Origin: Ulvibacterium sp965228935
GTDB taxonomy: Bacteria > Bacteroidota > Bacteroidia > Flavobacteriales > Flavobacteriaceae
Assembly (NCBI RefSeq): GCF_965228935.1
Contig: NZ_OZ245846.1
Span: 3,472,001-3,536,000, forward strand
Direction of reading: 5' to 3'
DNA: 64,000 nucleotides
Below the pieces are notes generated by a model that saw only the letters and a list, made by a program, of their open reading frames with translations, ran no database searches and was not told the DNA's origin. How positions within the stretch are numbered: the first letter of the stretch is position 1; the number at the start of each line of letters is the position of its first letter. Of the stretch, positions 16,781 to 24,438 are shown in pieces. The position numbers and the translations under genes are program-made.

Positions 16781-17643
16781 TAAAATAAGGCTACCAAAAC
16801 AATACTGACTACGGCCAGGGCAATTCCACCCCAATTCTTTGGACTAATGTGCTCCTTAAAGAGTGCAATGCCCAAAAGTGTGGAAAACATAACTATGGCC
16901 ACATTATTGATCGTAAATACTGCCGCACTGCTAAGACTGGGATGTTGTAGGGCATGTAGCAAATAATAAATGGAGAAATAATTGGGTATGCCCAACGCAA
17001 TACCGCCCAGAATATCCTTGACCCCGAGGTTTAGAGGTTCCTTAAAACGTTTTGAGACTAGAAGTAACACACCTACCATCGCTGCGGCACCAAAGACCGT
17101 AGCGGAGAACAGGGGAAATTCATCGGTCTCAATATGGGTTTCCTGTACATATTTAAGACTGGTGTCTATAATGCCGGAACCTAAAAAGACCAGTATTGGC
17201 AACCAAAGGGAAGCTCTTCCCAAGCTCACTGATTTTCCTTTTACCGATGCAAAGTAAACGGCCGCAAGGGCCAATACAATGCCTGTTACCTGCAATGGAC
17301 TTAAGTGCTCCCTATAAACGAGCACTCCAAAGAGTACGGGAATCACAAGGGACATTTTTGTAGCTACCGACGCCACGGATACCCCAACACGTTGGGCGGT
17401 CGCTGCCATAAGATTGAATACTACGATAAAAAGACATCCCAATACTAAAGTACCCCAGAACCAGGACTTTTGTGGAACCTCACCAAGGGTGACCCTACCT
17501 TTGTAAAAAAGAACCCCGACTACAAAGGCAACCATATAATTTACAATAATGGCGTAAAGGGTATGTACCTTATGTACTGAGAAAAGCTTGAAAATAACAA
17601 AAATAAGGCTGGAAAAAAGTATGCTAAGTGCTAGATAGAACAT
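16780..17643 (-). CDS. EamA/DMT-family transporter
   Basis: The 287-residue protein is almost entirely hydrophobic, with about ten predicted membrane spans arranged as two EamA repeats. Conserved features are PVLFGVLVYREHLSPLQVTGIVLALAAVYF near the end of the first repeat and ISPKNWGGIALAVVSIVLVALF at the end of the second. It probably exports a small metabolite. The substrate cannot be told from the sequence. The start overlaps the upstream HAD gene by 20 bases and the stop overlaps yigZ by one base, so it is translated from the ribD transcript. A role in flavin export would be speculation. Confidence 0.88.
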   Translation of the reverse strand: MFYLALSILFSSLIFVIFKLFSVHKVHTLYAIIVNYMVAFVVGVLFYKGRVTLGEVPQKSWFWGTLVLGCLFIVVFNLMAATAQRVGVSVASVATKMSLVIPVLFGVLVYREHLSPLQVTGIVLALAAVYFASVKGKSVSLGRASLWLPILVFLGSGIIDTSLKYVQETHIETDEFPLFSATVFGAAAMVGVLLLVSKRFKEPLNLGVKDILGGIALGIPNYFSIYYLLHALQHPSLSSAAVFTINNVAIVMFSTLLGIALFKEHISPKNWGGIALAVVSIVLVALF

Positions 17644-18247
17644 CCTTTAACTTGCTTTTTAATTGGAGGATATCCTCTTGGCCTACCTGTAAATTCCAAG
17701 TACGAATACCCAGTTTTTGAGCGGCTTCTGTATTCTCCTGGGTATCGTCCACAAAAAAGGTTTCATTTGCCAATAAACCGTTTTCCTCCAGAACGAAATG
17801 AAAGATCTCCGCATTGGGCTTTCTCAAGTGTATTTCATGCGAAAGATAAAACTGTTCAAAGGAGTTCTTGAACCTTAAGTACCTTTGTGTTCCCATAAGT
17901 TGCTCCACATGGGGAATATGCAACGCATTGGTATTGCTTAGAAGGAACAGCCGAAAGTGGTTTTCTTGGGCCAGATTTTCAATAAACTCCAATCGCTCTT
18001 CCGGAAAATCGAGTAACATTGCATTCCACGTGGCTATGATTTCGTCTGCCGATGCCTTTGGAAAAGCCGATTGTAATTCCCGTACAAATTCTTCGGAACT
18101 TATACCACCTACTTCATAGGTTTCGTTCAATGCCCATAAATCGGTGGTAAAACCAGTGCCGCCCCATTTGGGTATTTCCCGAAAAACAACTTCTTTGTCC
18201 AGATTGATGAAAACGTCTCCAAAGTCTAAAATTATGTTCTTAATCAT
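17624..18247 (-). CDS. HAD-family phosphatase
   Basis: The 207-residue hydrolase starts MIKNIILDFGDVFINLDKEV, with the nucleophile motif DFGDV (Asp9, acid-base Asp replaced by Val12 as in several sugar- and nucleotide-specific members). Motif II is FLLSNTNALH and motif IV is ETFFVDDTQENTEAAQKLG. The cap domain is helical (subfamily IA or beta-PGM-like). The open frame extends 25 codons upstream, but that overlaps ribD heavily. With the ATG at 18247 the overlap is only 8 bases (ATGATTAA). Because it follows ribD it might serve as the 5-amino-6-ribitylamino-uracil phosphate phosphatase, but this is an inference from position. Confidence 0.85.
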   Translation of the reverse strand: MIKNIILDFGDVFINLDKEVVFREIPKWGGTGFTTDLWALNETYEVGGISSEEFVRELQSAFPKASADEIIATWNAMLLDFPEERLEFIENLAQENHFRLFLLSNTNALHIPHVEQLMGTQRYLRFKNSFEQFYLSHEIHLRKPNAEIFHFVLEENGLLANETFFVDDTQENTEAAQKLGIRTWNLQVGQEDILQLKSKLKDVLSST

Positions 18248-19331
18248 TTTGATAGGTGTGTAAAGTGTCCGTATGAATAGATTCGGTCTGTAAAAGGCTG
18301 CCTGAAAGTTTTGGGGCAGCAATTCCGTTTGTAAATGTCCGGGTTCCCGTAAAAACCCGCGCTTCGTCCCAAAGGCCGGAATTTATAAAAGTTTGAAGCG
18401 TTTGTGCACCCCCTTCTACCAAAACACTTAAAATTTGATGTTTGTGGAGGACATCGCAAATCTGTTCGGCCAAGTTGGCGGAAAAATCTAGGACTTCATA
18501 CAGTATTCCTTCCACGTATCGGGAACTATCCGTAACCGTGGTAAGGATAAGGGTAGGGATACTCCCGTCCAGGATATGGAAATCCTTTTTGATTTTCAGA
18601 TTTTTATCCAGCACCACGCGTAAGGGCGACTTTCCATGCCAATGCCGTACGTCCAATCTCGGATTGTCCTCCAAAACGGTTTGGTTACCCACCAAAATGG
18701 CCTGTTCCTCGCTACGCCACTGATGGACCTTCTGTCGAGAATGCGTATTGGTGATCCAATAAGGTTCCGGGTCTTCATTTCTAACGGATTTATCCGGCGC
18801 AATATACCCATCCAGGGTCTGTGCCCATTTAAGGATTATGTACGGCCTTGCCTTTTCTTGAAAGGTCAGGAAACGTTTGTGATGCTGCCTACAAGCACCC
18901 TCAAGTATCCCCAAAACAACCTCACAGCCGGCATTGCGCAAGCGCTCAACACCTCTACCGGAAACCTTGTCATGAGGGTCTAAAATTCCAACAACGACCT
19001 TCGGAATGGTATGTTTGATGATCAAATCGGCACAGGGCGGGGTCTTTCCAAAATGGGAGCAAGGTTCCAAGGTAACATATAACGTAGCTTCCCGTAAAAG
19101 CGATTTATCCCGCACGGCTTCAATAGCATTTACCTCGGCATGTGGACCACCATAAGGACTGGTAAAACCCTCCCCGATAATTTTGTCCTGATGCACAATA
19201 ACGCAGCCTACCATAGGATTCGGGGCAGTGGTGCCCAAGCCGTTTTTTGCGAGTTGGATACAGCGCCGCATATAGCGTTCATGGGTAGCCGCATTTGTCT
19301 TTTGGGATATATCCTTTTGCTGTATCTTCAC
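18240..19331 (-). CDS. ribD: Bifunctional riboflavin biosynthesis protein RibD (deaminase/reductase)
   Basis: RibD deaminates and then reduces the pyrimidine intermediate of riboflavin synthesis. The N-terminal cytidine-deaminase-like domain has the zinc-site motifs HAEVNAI and EPCSHFGKTPPCADLI. The C-terminal reductase domain has RPYIILKWAQTLDGYIAPD and VLVEGGAQTLQTF. The start is uncertain. The conserved region begins HERYMRRCIQLAKNG, and the nearest possible starts upstream are a GTG at 19331 (chosen; 363 residues) and an ATG at 19385, which would overlap the divergent acetyltransferase gene. The gene heads the transcript with the HAD phosphatase, EamA transporter and yigZ. Confidence 0.92.
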   Translation of the reverse strand: MKIQQKDISQKTNAATHERYMRRCIQLAKNGLGTTAPNPMVGCVIVHQDKIIGEGFTSPYGGPHAEVNAIEAVRDKSLLREATLYVTLEPCSHFGKTPPCADLIIKHTIPKVVVGILDPHDKVSGRGVERLRNAGCEVVLGILEGACRQHHKRFLTFQEKARPYIILKWAQTLDGYIAPDKSVRNEDPEPYWITNTHSRQKVHQWRSEEQAILVGNQTVLEDNPRLDVRHWHGKSPLRVVLDKNLKIKKDFHILDGSIPTLILTTVTDSSRYVEGILYEVLDFSANLAEQICDVLHKHQILSVLVEGGAQTLQTFINSGLWDEARVFTGTRTFTNGIAAPKLSGSLLQTESIHTDTLHTYQND

Positions 19332-19372
19332 TTCGCAAAAATAGGACTTTAAAACAGACCGATCTAAAAAAT

Positions 19373-19861
19373 ATGGAAACCGCAATCATCCGGGAAATCC
19401 AAAAAGGGGACAATGCCGAAGTGGCCCGTGTCGTTAGAAAGATTTTAGTGGAGATGGGTGTGCCCAAGGTGGGGACGGCCTATGCGGATGCGGCCCTGGA
19501 CCGGATGTTCGAAACCTATAATGTGCCCAGGGCGGCCTATTATATCGTCGAAGACGAAGGACGTATTATCGGATGTGCGGGGATTGCCCAATTGGAAAAT
19601 TACTCAGGCAATGTATGCGAGTTACAAAAAATGTACCTGCTGGGGGAGGCTAGGGGTAGGGGATTGGGCGCCAGGTTGATGGAAGTATGTTTGGAACGGG
19701 CCAAGGATTTTGGTTTTGAACACTGTTATCTGGAGACCATGCCCTATATGAAGGCGGCCCAAAAGCTCTATCAAAGGGCGGGATTTAAATATATTGATGC
19801 CCCCATGGGCGATACGGGCCATTATTCCTGCCCGGTCTGGATGTTGAAGAGTATTCAATAA
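19373..19861 (+). CDS. GNAT-family N-acetyltransferase
   Basis: The 162-residue protein begins METAIIREIQKGDNAEVARV at the ATG at 19373. The frame is open further upstream, but that part overlaps ribD and has no GNAT similarity. The core has YYIVEDEGRIIGCAGIAQLE, the acetyl-CoA loop GEARGRGLGARLMEVCLERA (about residues 98-117) and a terminal MKAAQKLYQRAGFKYID. The end GDTGHYSCPVWMLKSI is typical of a common flavobacterial subgroup with unknown acceptor. It is transcribed divergently from ribD and precedes prmC by 58 bases, so it may share its transcript. Confidence 0.9.
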   Translation: METAIIREIQKGDNAEVARVVRKILVEMGVPKVGTAYADAALDRMFETYNVPRAAYYIVEDEGRIIGCAGIAQLENYSGNVCELQKMYLLGEARGRGLGARLMEVCLERAKDFGFEHCYLETMPYMKAAQKLYQRAGFKYIDAPMGDTGHYSCPVWMLKSIQ

Positions 19862-19919
19862 GGAATTACATTGGGCAATCTCACGACCGCCACAAAATAC
19901 CGCCAACTGAATTAGGAAG

Positions 19920-20792
19920 ATGTTGTTAAAAGAGATCAAGGCCATTTTTCATAAGGAATTGGATACGCTCTATCCCAAGGAAGAGGTGGATAACTTTTTT
20001 TATTTGCTCATAGAACACTATTTGGGGTTGGAACGTTTTGTACTGGCCCTACAACCGGATTTTATCATTTCCAAGGAGGAAGAACAACCGCTGTTCGAGG
20101 CGTTGAGCGAGTTACGGCTACAAAAACCGGTACAATATATCATGGGGAAGGCCCATTTTATGGACTTGGAACTAATGGTCACTAATCAAGTACTGATTCC
20201 CCGACCGGAAACCGAGGAACTGGTACGCTGGATATTGAACGACTGTCATGCTGAGCGCAGTCGAAGCATAACGATTCTGGATATCGGCACAGGTAGTGGA
20301 TGTATTGCCTTGGCCTTGGCAAAAAACTGTCCGGATGTCCGGGTGCACGCTTTGGATGTTTCGGGGAAGGCCCTGGAAGTGGCCCAACACAACGCCGAAC
20401 AAAACGAAGTAGCCGTTACTTTTATACAAGCGGATATCCTGACTTTGGATATACTTGATACATCCTTCGATATCATAGTTTCCAATCCGCCTTATGTACG
20501 GGAGTTGGAAAAAAAGAAGATGAAGGCCAATGTAACCGAATATGAACCTAAGGAGGCTTTGTTAGTCCCGGATAACGACCCTTTACTCTTTTACAAAGCC
20601 ATTGCCCGTTTTGCGATAAACAACTTGAAAAAAGGAGGGAGTCTATATTTTGAAGTGAACCAGTATTTGGCCCAGGAAACCCAGCAACTTTTGGAAGACC
20701 AAAATTTTACGGATATTGAACTCCGAAAAGATTTATTTGGGAACGATCGAATGCTGAAAGGGAGATGGGAAGACATGAGACGTGAGACGTGA
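19920..20792 (+). CDS. prmC: Release factor glutamine methyltransferase PrmC, with a repeat-derived insertion
   Basis: PrmC methylates the GGQ glutamine of release factors RF1 and RF2. The 290-residue protein has the N-terminal helical domain (residues 1-95), the motif LIPRPETEELV, the SAM site ILDIGTGSGCIALALA and the catalytic NPPY motif at residues 189-192 (IIVSNPPYVRELE). Residues 109-117 (CHAERSRSI) are encoded by a dispersed Bacteroidota repeat placed in frame between LVRWILND and TILDIGTGSG, a surface-loop position just before the SAM site. The conserved protein ends at about LFGNDRMLKG, and the last nine or so codons run into the heptanucleotide array that follows. The protein is probably still functional. 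Confidence 0.95.
   Translation: MLLKEIKAIFHKELDTLYPKEEVDNFFYLLIEHYLGLERFVLALQPDFIISKEEEQPLFEALSELRLQKPVQYIMGKAHFMDLELMVTNQVLIPRPETEELVRWILNDCHAERSRSITILDIGTGSGCIALALAKNCPDVRVHALDVSGKALEVAQHNAEQNEVAVTFIQADILTLDILDTSFDIIVSNPPYVRELEKKKMKANVTEYEPKEALLVPDNDPLLFYKAIARFAINNLKKGGSLYFEVNQYLAQETQQLLEDQNFTDIELRKDLFGNDRMLKGRWEDMRRET
20244..20269 (+). repeat. Dispersed palindromic repeat (CHAERSRS type) inside prmC
   Basis: Twenty-six bases beginning TGTCATGCTGAGCGCAGTCG contain the inverted arms ATGCT and AGCAT around GAGCGCAGTCGA. I recognise this unit as one repeated many times in Bacteroidota genomes, usually between genes. Here it is read in frame as residues 109-116 of PrmC. Confidence 0.75.
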
Positions 20793-20860
20793 GATGTAAG
20801 ATGAAAGACAGAAGGAAGAAAGAGGTAGGGAGTAGGAAGTGAAAAGTATGAAGTAAGATT
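20777..20860. repeat. Heptanucleotide array 1 (GAGACGT type, degenerating)
   Basis: The stretch divides into twelve 7-base units: GAGACGT, GAGACGT, GAGATGT, AAGATGA, AAGACAG, AAGGAAG, AAAGAGG, TAGGGAG, TAGGAAG, TGAAAAG, TATGAAG and TAAGATT. The first copies lie inside the last codons of prmC, and the units become purine-rich and degenerate downstream. Confidence 0.6.
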
Positions 20861-20870
20861 TTTTGCAACG

Positions 20871-20926
20871 AACAGTTAACAATAAACAATGAACAATGAA
20901 CAATGAACAATGAACAATGAACAATG
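20871..20926. repeat. Heptanucleotide array 2 (AACAATG, 6 perfect copies plus 2 variants)
   Basis: AACAGTT and AACAATA are followed by six exact tandem AACAATG units ending at 20926. On the minus strand it reads open as the heptapeptide repeat FIVHCSL, which is an artefact of the 7-base period. Confidence 0.9.
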
Positions 20927-20954
20927 TGTTATGGGAATTAGGACGAGTTTAAAC

Positions 20955-20991
20955 TTGAAACCTTGAACCTTGAACCTTGAAACCTTGAACC
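20955..20991. repeat. Heptanucleotide array 3 (TTGAACC with 8-base variants)
   Basis: There are five units: TTGAAACC, TTGAACC, TTGAACC, TTGAAACC and TTGAACC. Two carry one extra A, so the period alternates between 7 and 8 bases. Confidence 0.85.
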
Positions 20992-21079
20992 TAAACTGAC
21001 AATCCGACCTCGGATCAAAAGACGAAAGATAAAAAGACATAGGACATAAGATTTAGAACTATATTTTTTAGTTCCTTAA

Positions 21080-21184
21080 CCCGAAACCCGAAACCCGAAA
21101 CCCGAAACCCGAAACCCGAAACCCGAAACCCGAAACCCGAAACCCGAAACCCGAAACCCGAAACCCGAAACTCGAAACTCGAAA
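21080..21184. repeat. Heptanucleotide array 4 (CCCGAAA, 15 copies)
   Basis: Thirteen exact tandem CCCGAAA units are followed by two CTCGAAA units, 105 bases in all. The array ends 56 bases before the ligA ATG. The remaining spacer (20927-20954, 20992-21079 and 21185-21240) is low-complexity and partly heptameric, with no gene. Confidence 0.95.
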
Positions 21185-21240
21185 CTTAGAATTGCCAACC
21201 GACAACTAACATCTGACACCAACCATCGAACCCAACAACA

Positions 21241-23235
21241 ATGAGTATTGAACAAAAAATAACCTCTCTCCGCGAAGAACTCCGCCAACACAATTACAAT
21301 TATTATGTACTGGATCAACCGGTGATATCGGATTATGAGTTCGATATGAAGCTCAAGGAACTTCAGGCCCTGGAGGAACAACATCCGGAATTCCACGACC
21401 CCACTTCGCCCACCTTACGGGTAGGGGGCATGGTCACCAAGAATTTTGAAACGGTCACCCATGACGAACGCATGTACTCCCTGGACAACTCCTATTCCAA
21501 GGAAGATTTGATGGATTGGGAAAAGCGAATCCAACGTATTTTGGGCAATGTGGAGGTTCAGTTTACCTGCGAGCTCAAATATGACGGAGCCTCCATTAGC
21601 CTTACCTATGAGGATGGGCGATTGGTACGGGCGGTAACCCGGGGTGATGGTTTTCAAGGCGATGACGTGACCACCAATGTAAAGACCATTCGTTCCGTGC
21701 CCTTACAGCTGAAGGGTGGTTATGCCCCCAAATTCGATATTCGGGGAGAAATCGTGTTGCCTTTTGAAGGCTTTGCCAAAATGAATGCGGAACGGGTGGA
21801 AAATGGGGAGGAACCCTACATGAACCCCCGGAATACGGCAGCCGGAAGTTTAAAGTTACAAGACAGTGCCCTTGTGGCCCAACGTCCCTTGGAGTGCCTA
21901 TTGTATAGTATCGTAGGGAAGGATTTGGATATCACCACCCAATTCGAAATGTTGGAAAAGGCCCGGGAGTGGGGCTTTAAGGTACCCACGATTGCAAAGT
22001 TGTGCAATACCACGGACGAAGTCCTGAAATTCGTGGAATATTGGGAAGTCCATCGGCATGAACTGCCCTATGAGACGGATGGGGTGGTGGTAAAGGTAAA
22101 CAACCTTCGCCATCAAGAGGAGCTGGGCTATACGGCCAAATCCCCACGATGGGCCCTGGCCTATAAGTTTAAGGCGGAACAGGTGTCTACGGTATTGAAC
22201 GAAATCACCTATCAGGTAGGGCGTACGGGGGCCATAACGCCTGTGGCCAATCTAGAACCGGTGTTGTTGGCCGGTACCACGGTAAAGCGGGCCTCCCTAC
22301 ATAATGCCGATCAGATTGCCAAGTTGGACGTCCGGGAAGGGGACACTGTTTTTGTGGAAAAAGGGGGCGAGATCATTCCAAAGATTATGGGCGTGGACTT
22401 TACGAAACGTCCGGTGGATTCCCGACCGACCCAATACATTGCACTATGTCCGGAATGTGGTACGCCATTGGTACGTAAGGAGGGCGAGGCCCAGCATTTT
22501 TGTCCCAATGATACAGGCTGCCCGCCCCAGATTACCGGGCGTATCCAGCATTTTATCTCCCGAAAGGCCATGGATATCGAAGGTTTGGGGAGCGAGACGG
22601 TGGAACTCTTGTTTAAGGAAGGTTTGATTGCCAACTATGCCGATCTCTATACCTTGACCAAGGAACAGGTGATGCCCTTGGAACGGATGGCGGAGAAATC
22701 CGCCGAGAATTTGGTAAACGGGGTAACCGCCTCCAAGCAGATTCCCTTTGAGCGGGTATTGTTCGGTTTGGGGATACGGTATGTAGGGGAGACCGTGGCC
22801 AAAAAACTGGCCCGGGCCTATAAACATATCGATGCCTTGATGACCGCTACGGAAGAGGAACTGGTAGCCGTGGATGAAATTGGGGAACGGATCGCCCAAA
22901 GTGTCGTGGAATTCTTTGGCAAGGATGAAAATCGACAAATTGTAGATCGACTCAAAGGTTATGGGCTCCAATTTTCGTTGTCCGAGGCCCAGTTGGAAAA
23001 CCAAACGGATACCCTAAAGGGACAGACCTTCGTAGTCTCGGGAGTCTTTGAGACCATAAGCCGCAACGAATTGAAAAAACTGATCGAGGACAATGGGGGC
23101 AAGGTGGCCTCCTCGGTATCTTCCAAGACCAACTATCTGGTAGCTGGAGCCAATATGGGGCCTAGTAAACGCACCAAGGCGGAAGGTTTGGGGGTACCTA
23201 TTATTTCAGAGACGGAGTTTTTGGGGATGGTGTAG
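21241..23235 (+). CDS. ligA: NAD-dependent DNA ligase
   Basis: LigA seals nicks in replication and repair using NAD+. The 664-residue protein has all the expected parts: domain Ia with the NAD-binding tyrosines (NYNYYVLDQPVISDYEFD), the adenylation domain with Lys113 in CELKYDGASISL, the OB fold, a four-cysteine zinc finger (CPECGTPL and CPNDTGCPP, about residues 403-428), helix-hairpin-helix repeats (VLFGLGIRYVGETVAKKLA, VDEIGERIAQSV), and a C-terminal BRCT domain (TFVVSGVFETISRNELKKLI). Its start follows directly on an unusual block of tandem repeats, where the promoter should lie. The gene itself is intact and of normal length. Confidence 0.98.
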   Translation: MSIEQKITSLREELRQHNYNYYVLDQPVISDYEFDMKLKELQALEEQHPEFHDPTSPTLRVGGMVTKNFETVTHDERMYSLDNSYSKEDLMDWEKRIQRILGNVEVQFTCELKYDGASISLTYEDGRLVRAVTRGDGFQGDDVTTNVKTIRSVPLQLKGGYAPKFDIRGEIVLPFEGFAKMNAERVENGEEPYMNPRNTAAGSLKLQDSALVAQRPLECLLYSIVGKDLDITTQFEMLEKAREWGFKVPTIAKLCNTTDEVLKFVEYWEVHRHELPYETDGVVVKVNNLRHQEELGYTAKSPRWALAYKFKAEQVSTVLNEITYQVGRTGAITPVANLEPVLLAGTTVKRASLHNADQIAKLDVREGDTVFVEKGGEIIPKIMGVDFTKRPVDSRPTQYIALCPECGTPLVRKEGEAQHFCPNDTGCPPQITGRIQHFISRKAMDIEGLGSETVELLFKEGLIANYADLYTLTKEQVMPLERMAEKSAENLVNGVTASKQIPFERVLFGLGIRYVGETVAKKLARAYKHIDALMTATEEELVAVDEIGERIAQSVVEFFGKDENRQIVDRLKGYGLQFSLSEAQLENQTDTLKGQTFVVSGVFETISRNELKKLIEDNGGKVASSVSSKTNYLVAGANMGPSKRTKAEGLGVPIISETEFLGMV

Positions 23236-23295
23236 GGGCGTGTTTCAAATACGATTTTGGCTGTATGAAGTAATATAAAATTTCTAGTCTTTGTT

Positions 23296-23613
23296 TCAAT
23301 CGTCCCAAACAACCTTACTAGGTAGTTTTTCTTCTGAAAGATTGATTGCTTCGCTCAAAGATAGGCAAGTACGGGATCTTATAGAAGTGTTAAGGTCGAC
23401 GCAATCAAGTATTGCGTAATATGCAGAACCTTTTGAGTTTAAATCTTGCGGAGAATCGTCGTATCCTTTATCGAAATAATAATCCCAGTTTTGTTTTATT
23501 ATGACTACGTGTTTCTCAACCGTCCGGTCATAAAGCCACCTACCTCTTTTTACAATTTCCACCTTTTTCAAATTTAAAGTGCTTTTATTGGGAATGATAC
23601 GCAACCATAACAA
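23296..23613 (-). CDS. Uncharacterised 105-residue protein at the end of the accessory island
   Basis: I do not recognise this protein. It has no signal peptide, membrane span or cysteine motif. It is aromatic-rich in the middle (RGRWLYDRTVEKHVVIIKQN, WDYYFDKGYDD) and looks like a small globular cytoplasmic protein. The only in-frame start codons near the N-terminus are TTG at 23613 and TTG at 23604, which lowers confidence in the exact start. It is read in the same direction as, and 25 bases after, the proline-rich mini-protein and the two-helix membrane protein, so it is probably the last gene of that transcript. Base composition is AT-rich like the island and unlike ligA next door. Confidence 0.6.
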   Translation of the reverse strand: MLWLRIIPNKSTLNLKKVEIVKRGRWLYDRTVEKHVVIIKQNWDYYFDKGYDDSPQDLNSKGSAYYAILDCVDLNTSIRSRTCLSLSEAINLSEEKLPSKVVWDD

Positions 23614-23638
23614 TTTTTGCTCACTCTATTTTTATTGA

Positions 23639-23785
23639 TTAATCTCTTTTCGGAGGCGGCGGAGGTGGCGGAGGAGGTGTTCTTCTTGGGGGTACTGCGG
23701 GATTTGAACGTTCTTCTCGCCTAGGTGTTGCAGGCCTAGAAGGGCTTCGAGGATTATTTGGTCGTAATGGCTTGTCTGCACTCAT
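23639..23785 (-). CDS. 48-residue proline/arginine-rich mini-protein
   Basis: An ATG at 23785 opens a 48-codon frame starting MSADKPLRPNNPRSPSRPAT and ending with nine consecutive prolines and KRD. More than a third of the residues are proline and many are arginine, and there is no hydrophobic core, so it would be disordered or a polyproline-II rod. It lies 10 bases after the stop of the two-helix membrane protein and 25 bases before the next gene, with the same direction. The proline codons are mixed (CCT, CCG, CCA), which argues for selection on the protein rather than simple base slippage. Comparable small proline-rich proteins occur beside conflict-system genes, but I cannot assign a function. 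Confidence 0.5.
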   Translation of the reverse strand: MSADKPLRPNNPRSPSRPATPRREERSNPAVPPRRTPPPPPPPPPKRD

Positions 23786-23795
23786 TGGTGAATAG

Positions 23796-24305
23796 TTAAA
23801 CATTAATGATACGTTTTATTTTAAGTAAATACTTATCCGTTTGAGATTCAATTTGAGATTGTTTCTTTTTACCCAGATTTATTGTCCCGAAGGATTGATT
23901 TCCAAATATGTTCCTCTCTTCATCTTGTAATTTTCTAAGCTTTTTGTCCACACTTTCATTTGGGAACCTCCCATCATAAAAGTCGAAGAACAAGTTTTCG
24001 AGGTCCCTAAGGTGATAGTTATAAAAATCTAAAGAATTCTTCATACTAAAGCGTTCATTTGAAGATTTTAGAAATAGATTTTTTGACAATCTGGTTCCCT
24101 GAACGGCTATTAGCACTGTAGTCCATATAATCTTCAATTCTTCATTTCTAAACCAACCTGCAATACCAATTAATGATATTAATACAAGAACGAAATCCAG
24201 AATTTTATGATTTCTGTTTTGTATTTCTAGGGCAGCACTAATTGCCAACTGCGAATACTTCCATTCATTCAATTCATCATATATCCTATTTGTCAAACTA
24301 CTCAT
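23796..24305 (-). CDS. Two-helix membrane protein, possible SLATT-like effector
   Basis: The 169-residue protein has a short amphipathic N-terminal helix (TNRIYDELNEWKYSQLAISA), two close membrane spans (about residues 35-52, ILDFVLVLISLIGIAGWF, and 58-74), and a long soluble helical C-terminus ending in a basic tail. This layout resembles SLATT-type two-span proteins found as pore-forming effectors in conflict systems. I see only the layout, not a diagnostic motif. It follows the RES-domain gene by 133 bases on the same strand and is followed within 10 bases by the proline-rich mini-protein. Base composition is AT-rich. Confidence 0.6.
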   Translation of the reverse strand: MSSLTNRIYDELNEWKYSQLAISAALEIQNRNHKILDFVLVLISLIGIAGWFRNEELKIIWTTVLIAVQGTRLSKNLFLKSSNERFSMKNSLDFYNYHLRDLENLFFDFYDGRFPNESVDKKLRKLQDEERNIFGNQSFGTINLGKKKQSQIESQTDKYLLKIKRIINV

Positions 24306-24438
24306 TTCTTTTTATACTCTATCATAATCTTGGTTTCGTTACTGAATTGTGTAAAAGTATCGTTCTGTCGTAAAGGTAAATTTAACAAAAAGGCTTAAAA
24401 TTCAGATTAGTTGGTGTAGCCGTAGTGAACTATAACCA

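Noticed and set aside
16781..16834. Longer YigZ start
   Set aside because: The extra 18 codons overlap the transporter gene in another frame. The ATG at 16780 coincides with the TAATG overlap.
20707..20924. Two minus-strand open frames with repeats of FIVHCSL
   Set aside because: A 7-base repeat gives a stop-free 7-residue repeat in any open frame. The frames are products of the AACAATG array and overlap prmC.
21080..21184. Possible CRISPR array
   Set aside because: The units are 7 bases, directly adjacent and without spacers, and no cas gene is near.
21076..21396. Minus-strand open frame with repeats of SGFGFRV
   Set aside because: This is driven by the CCCGAAA array and overlaps ligA in the opposite direction.
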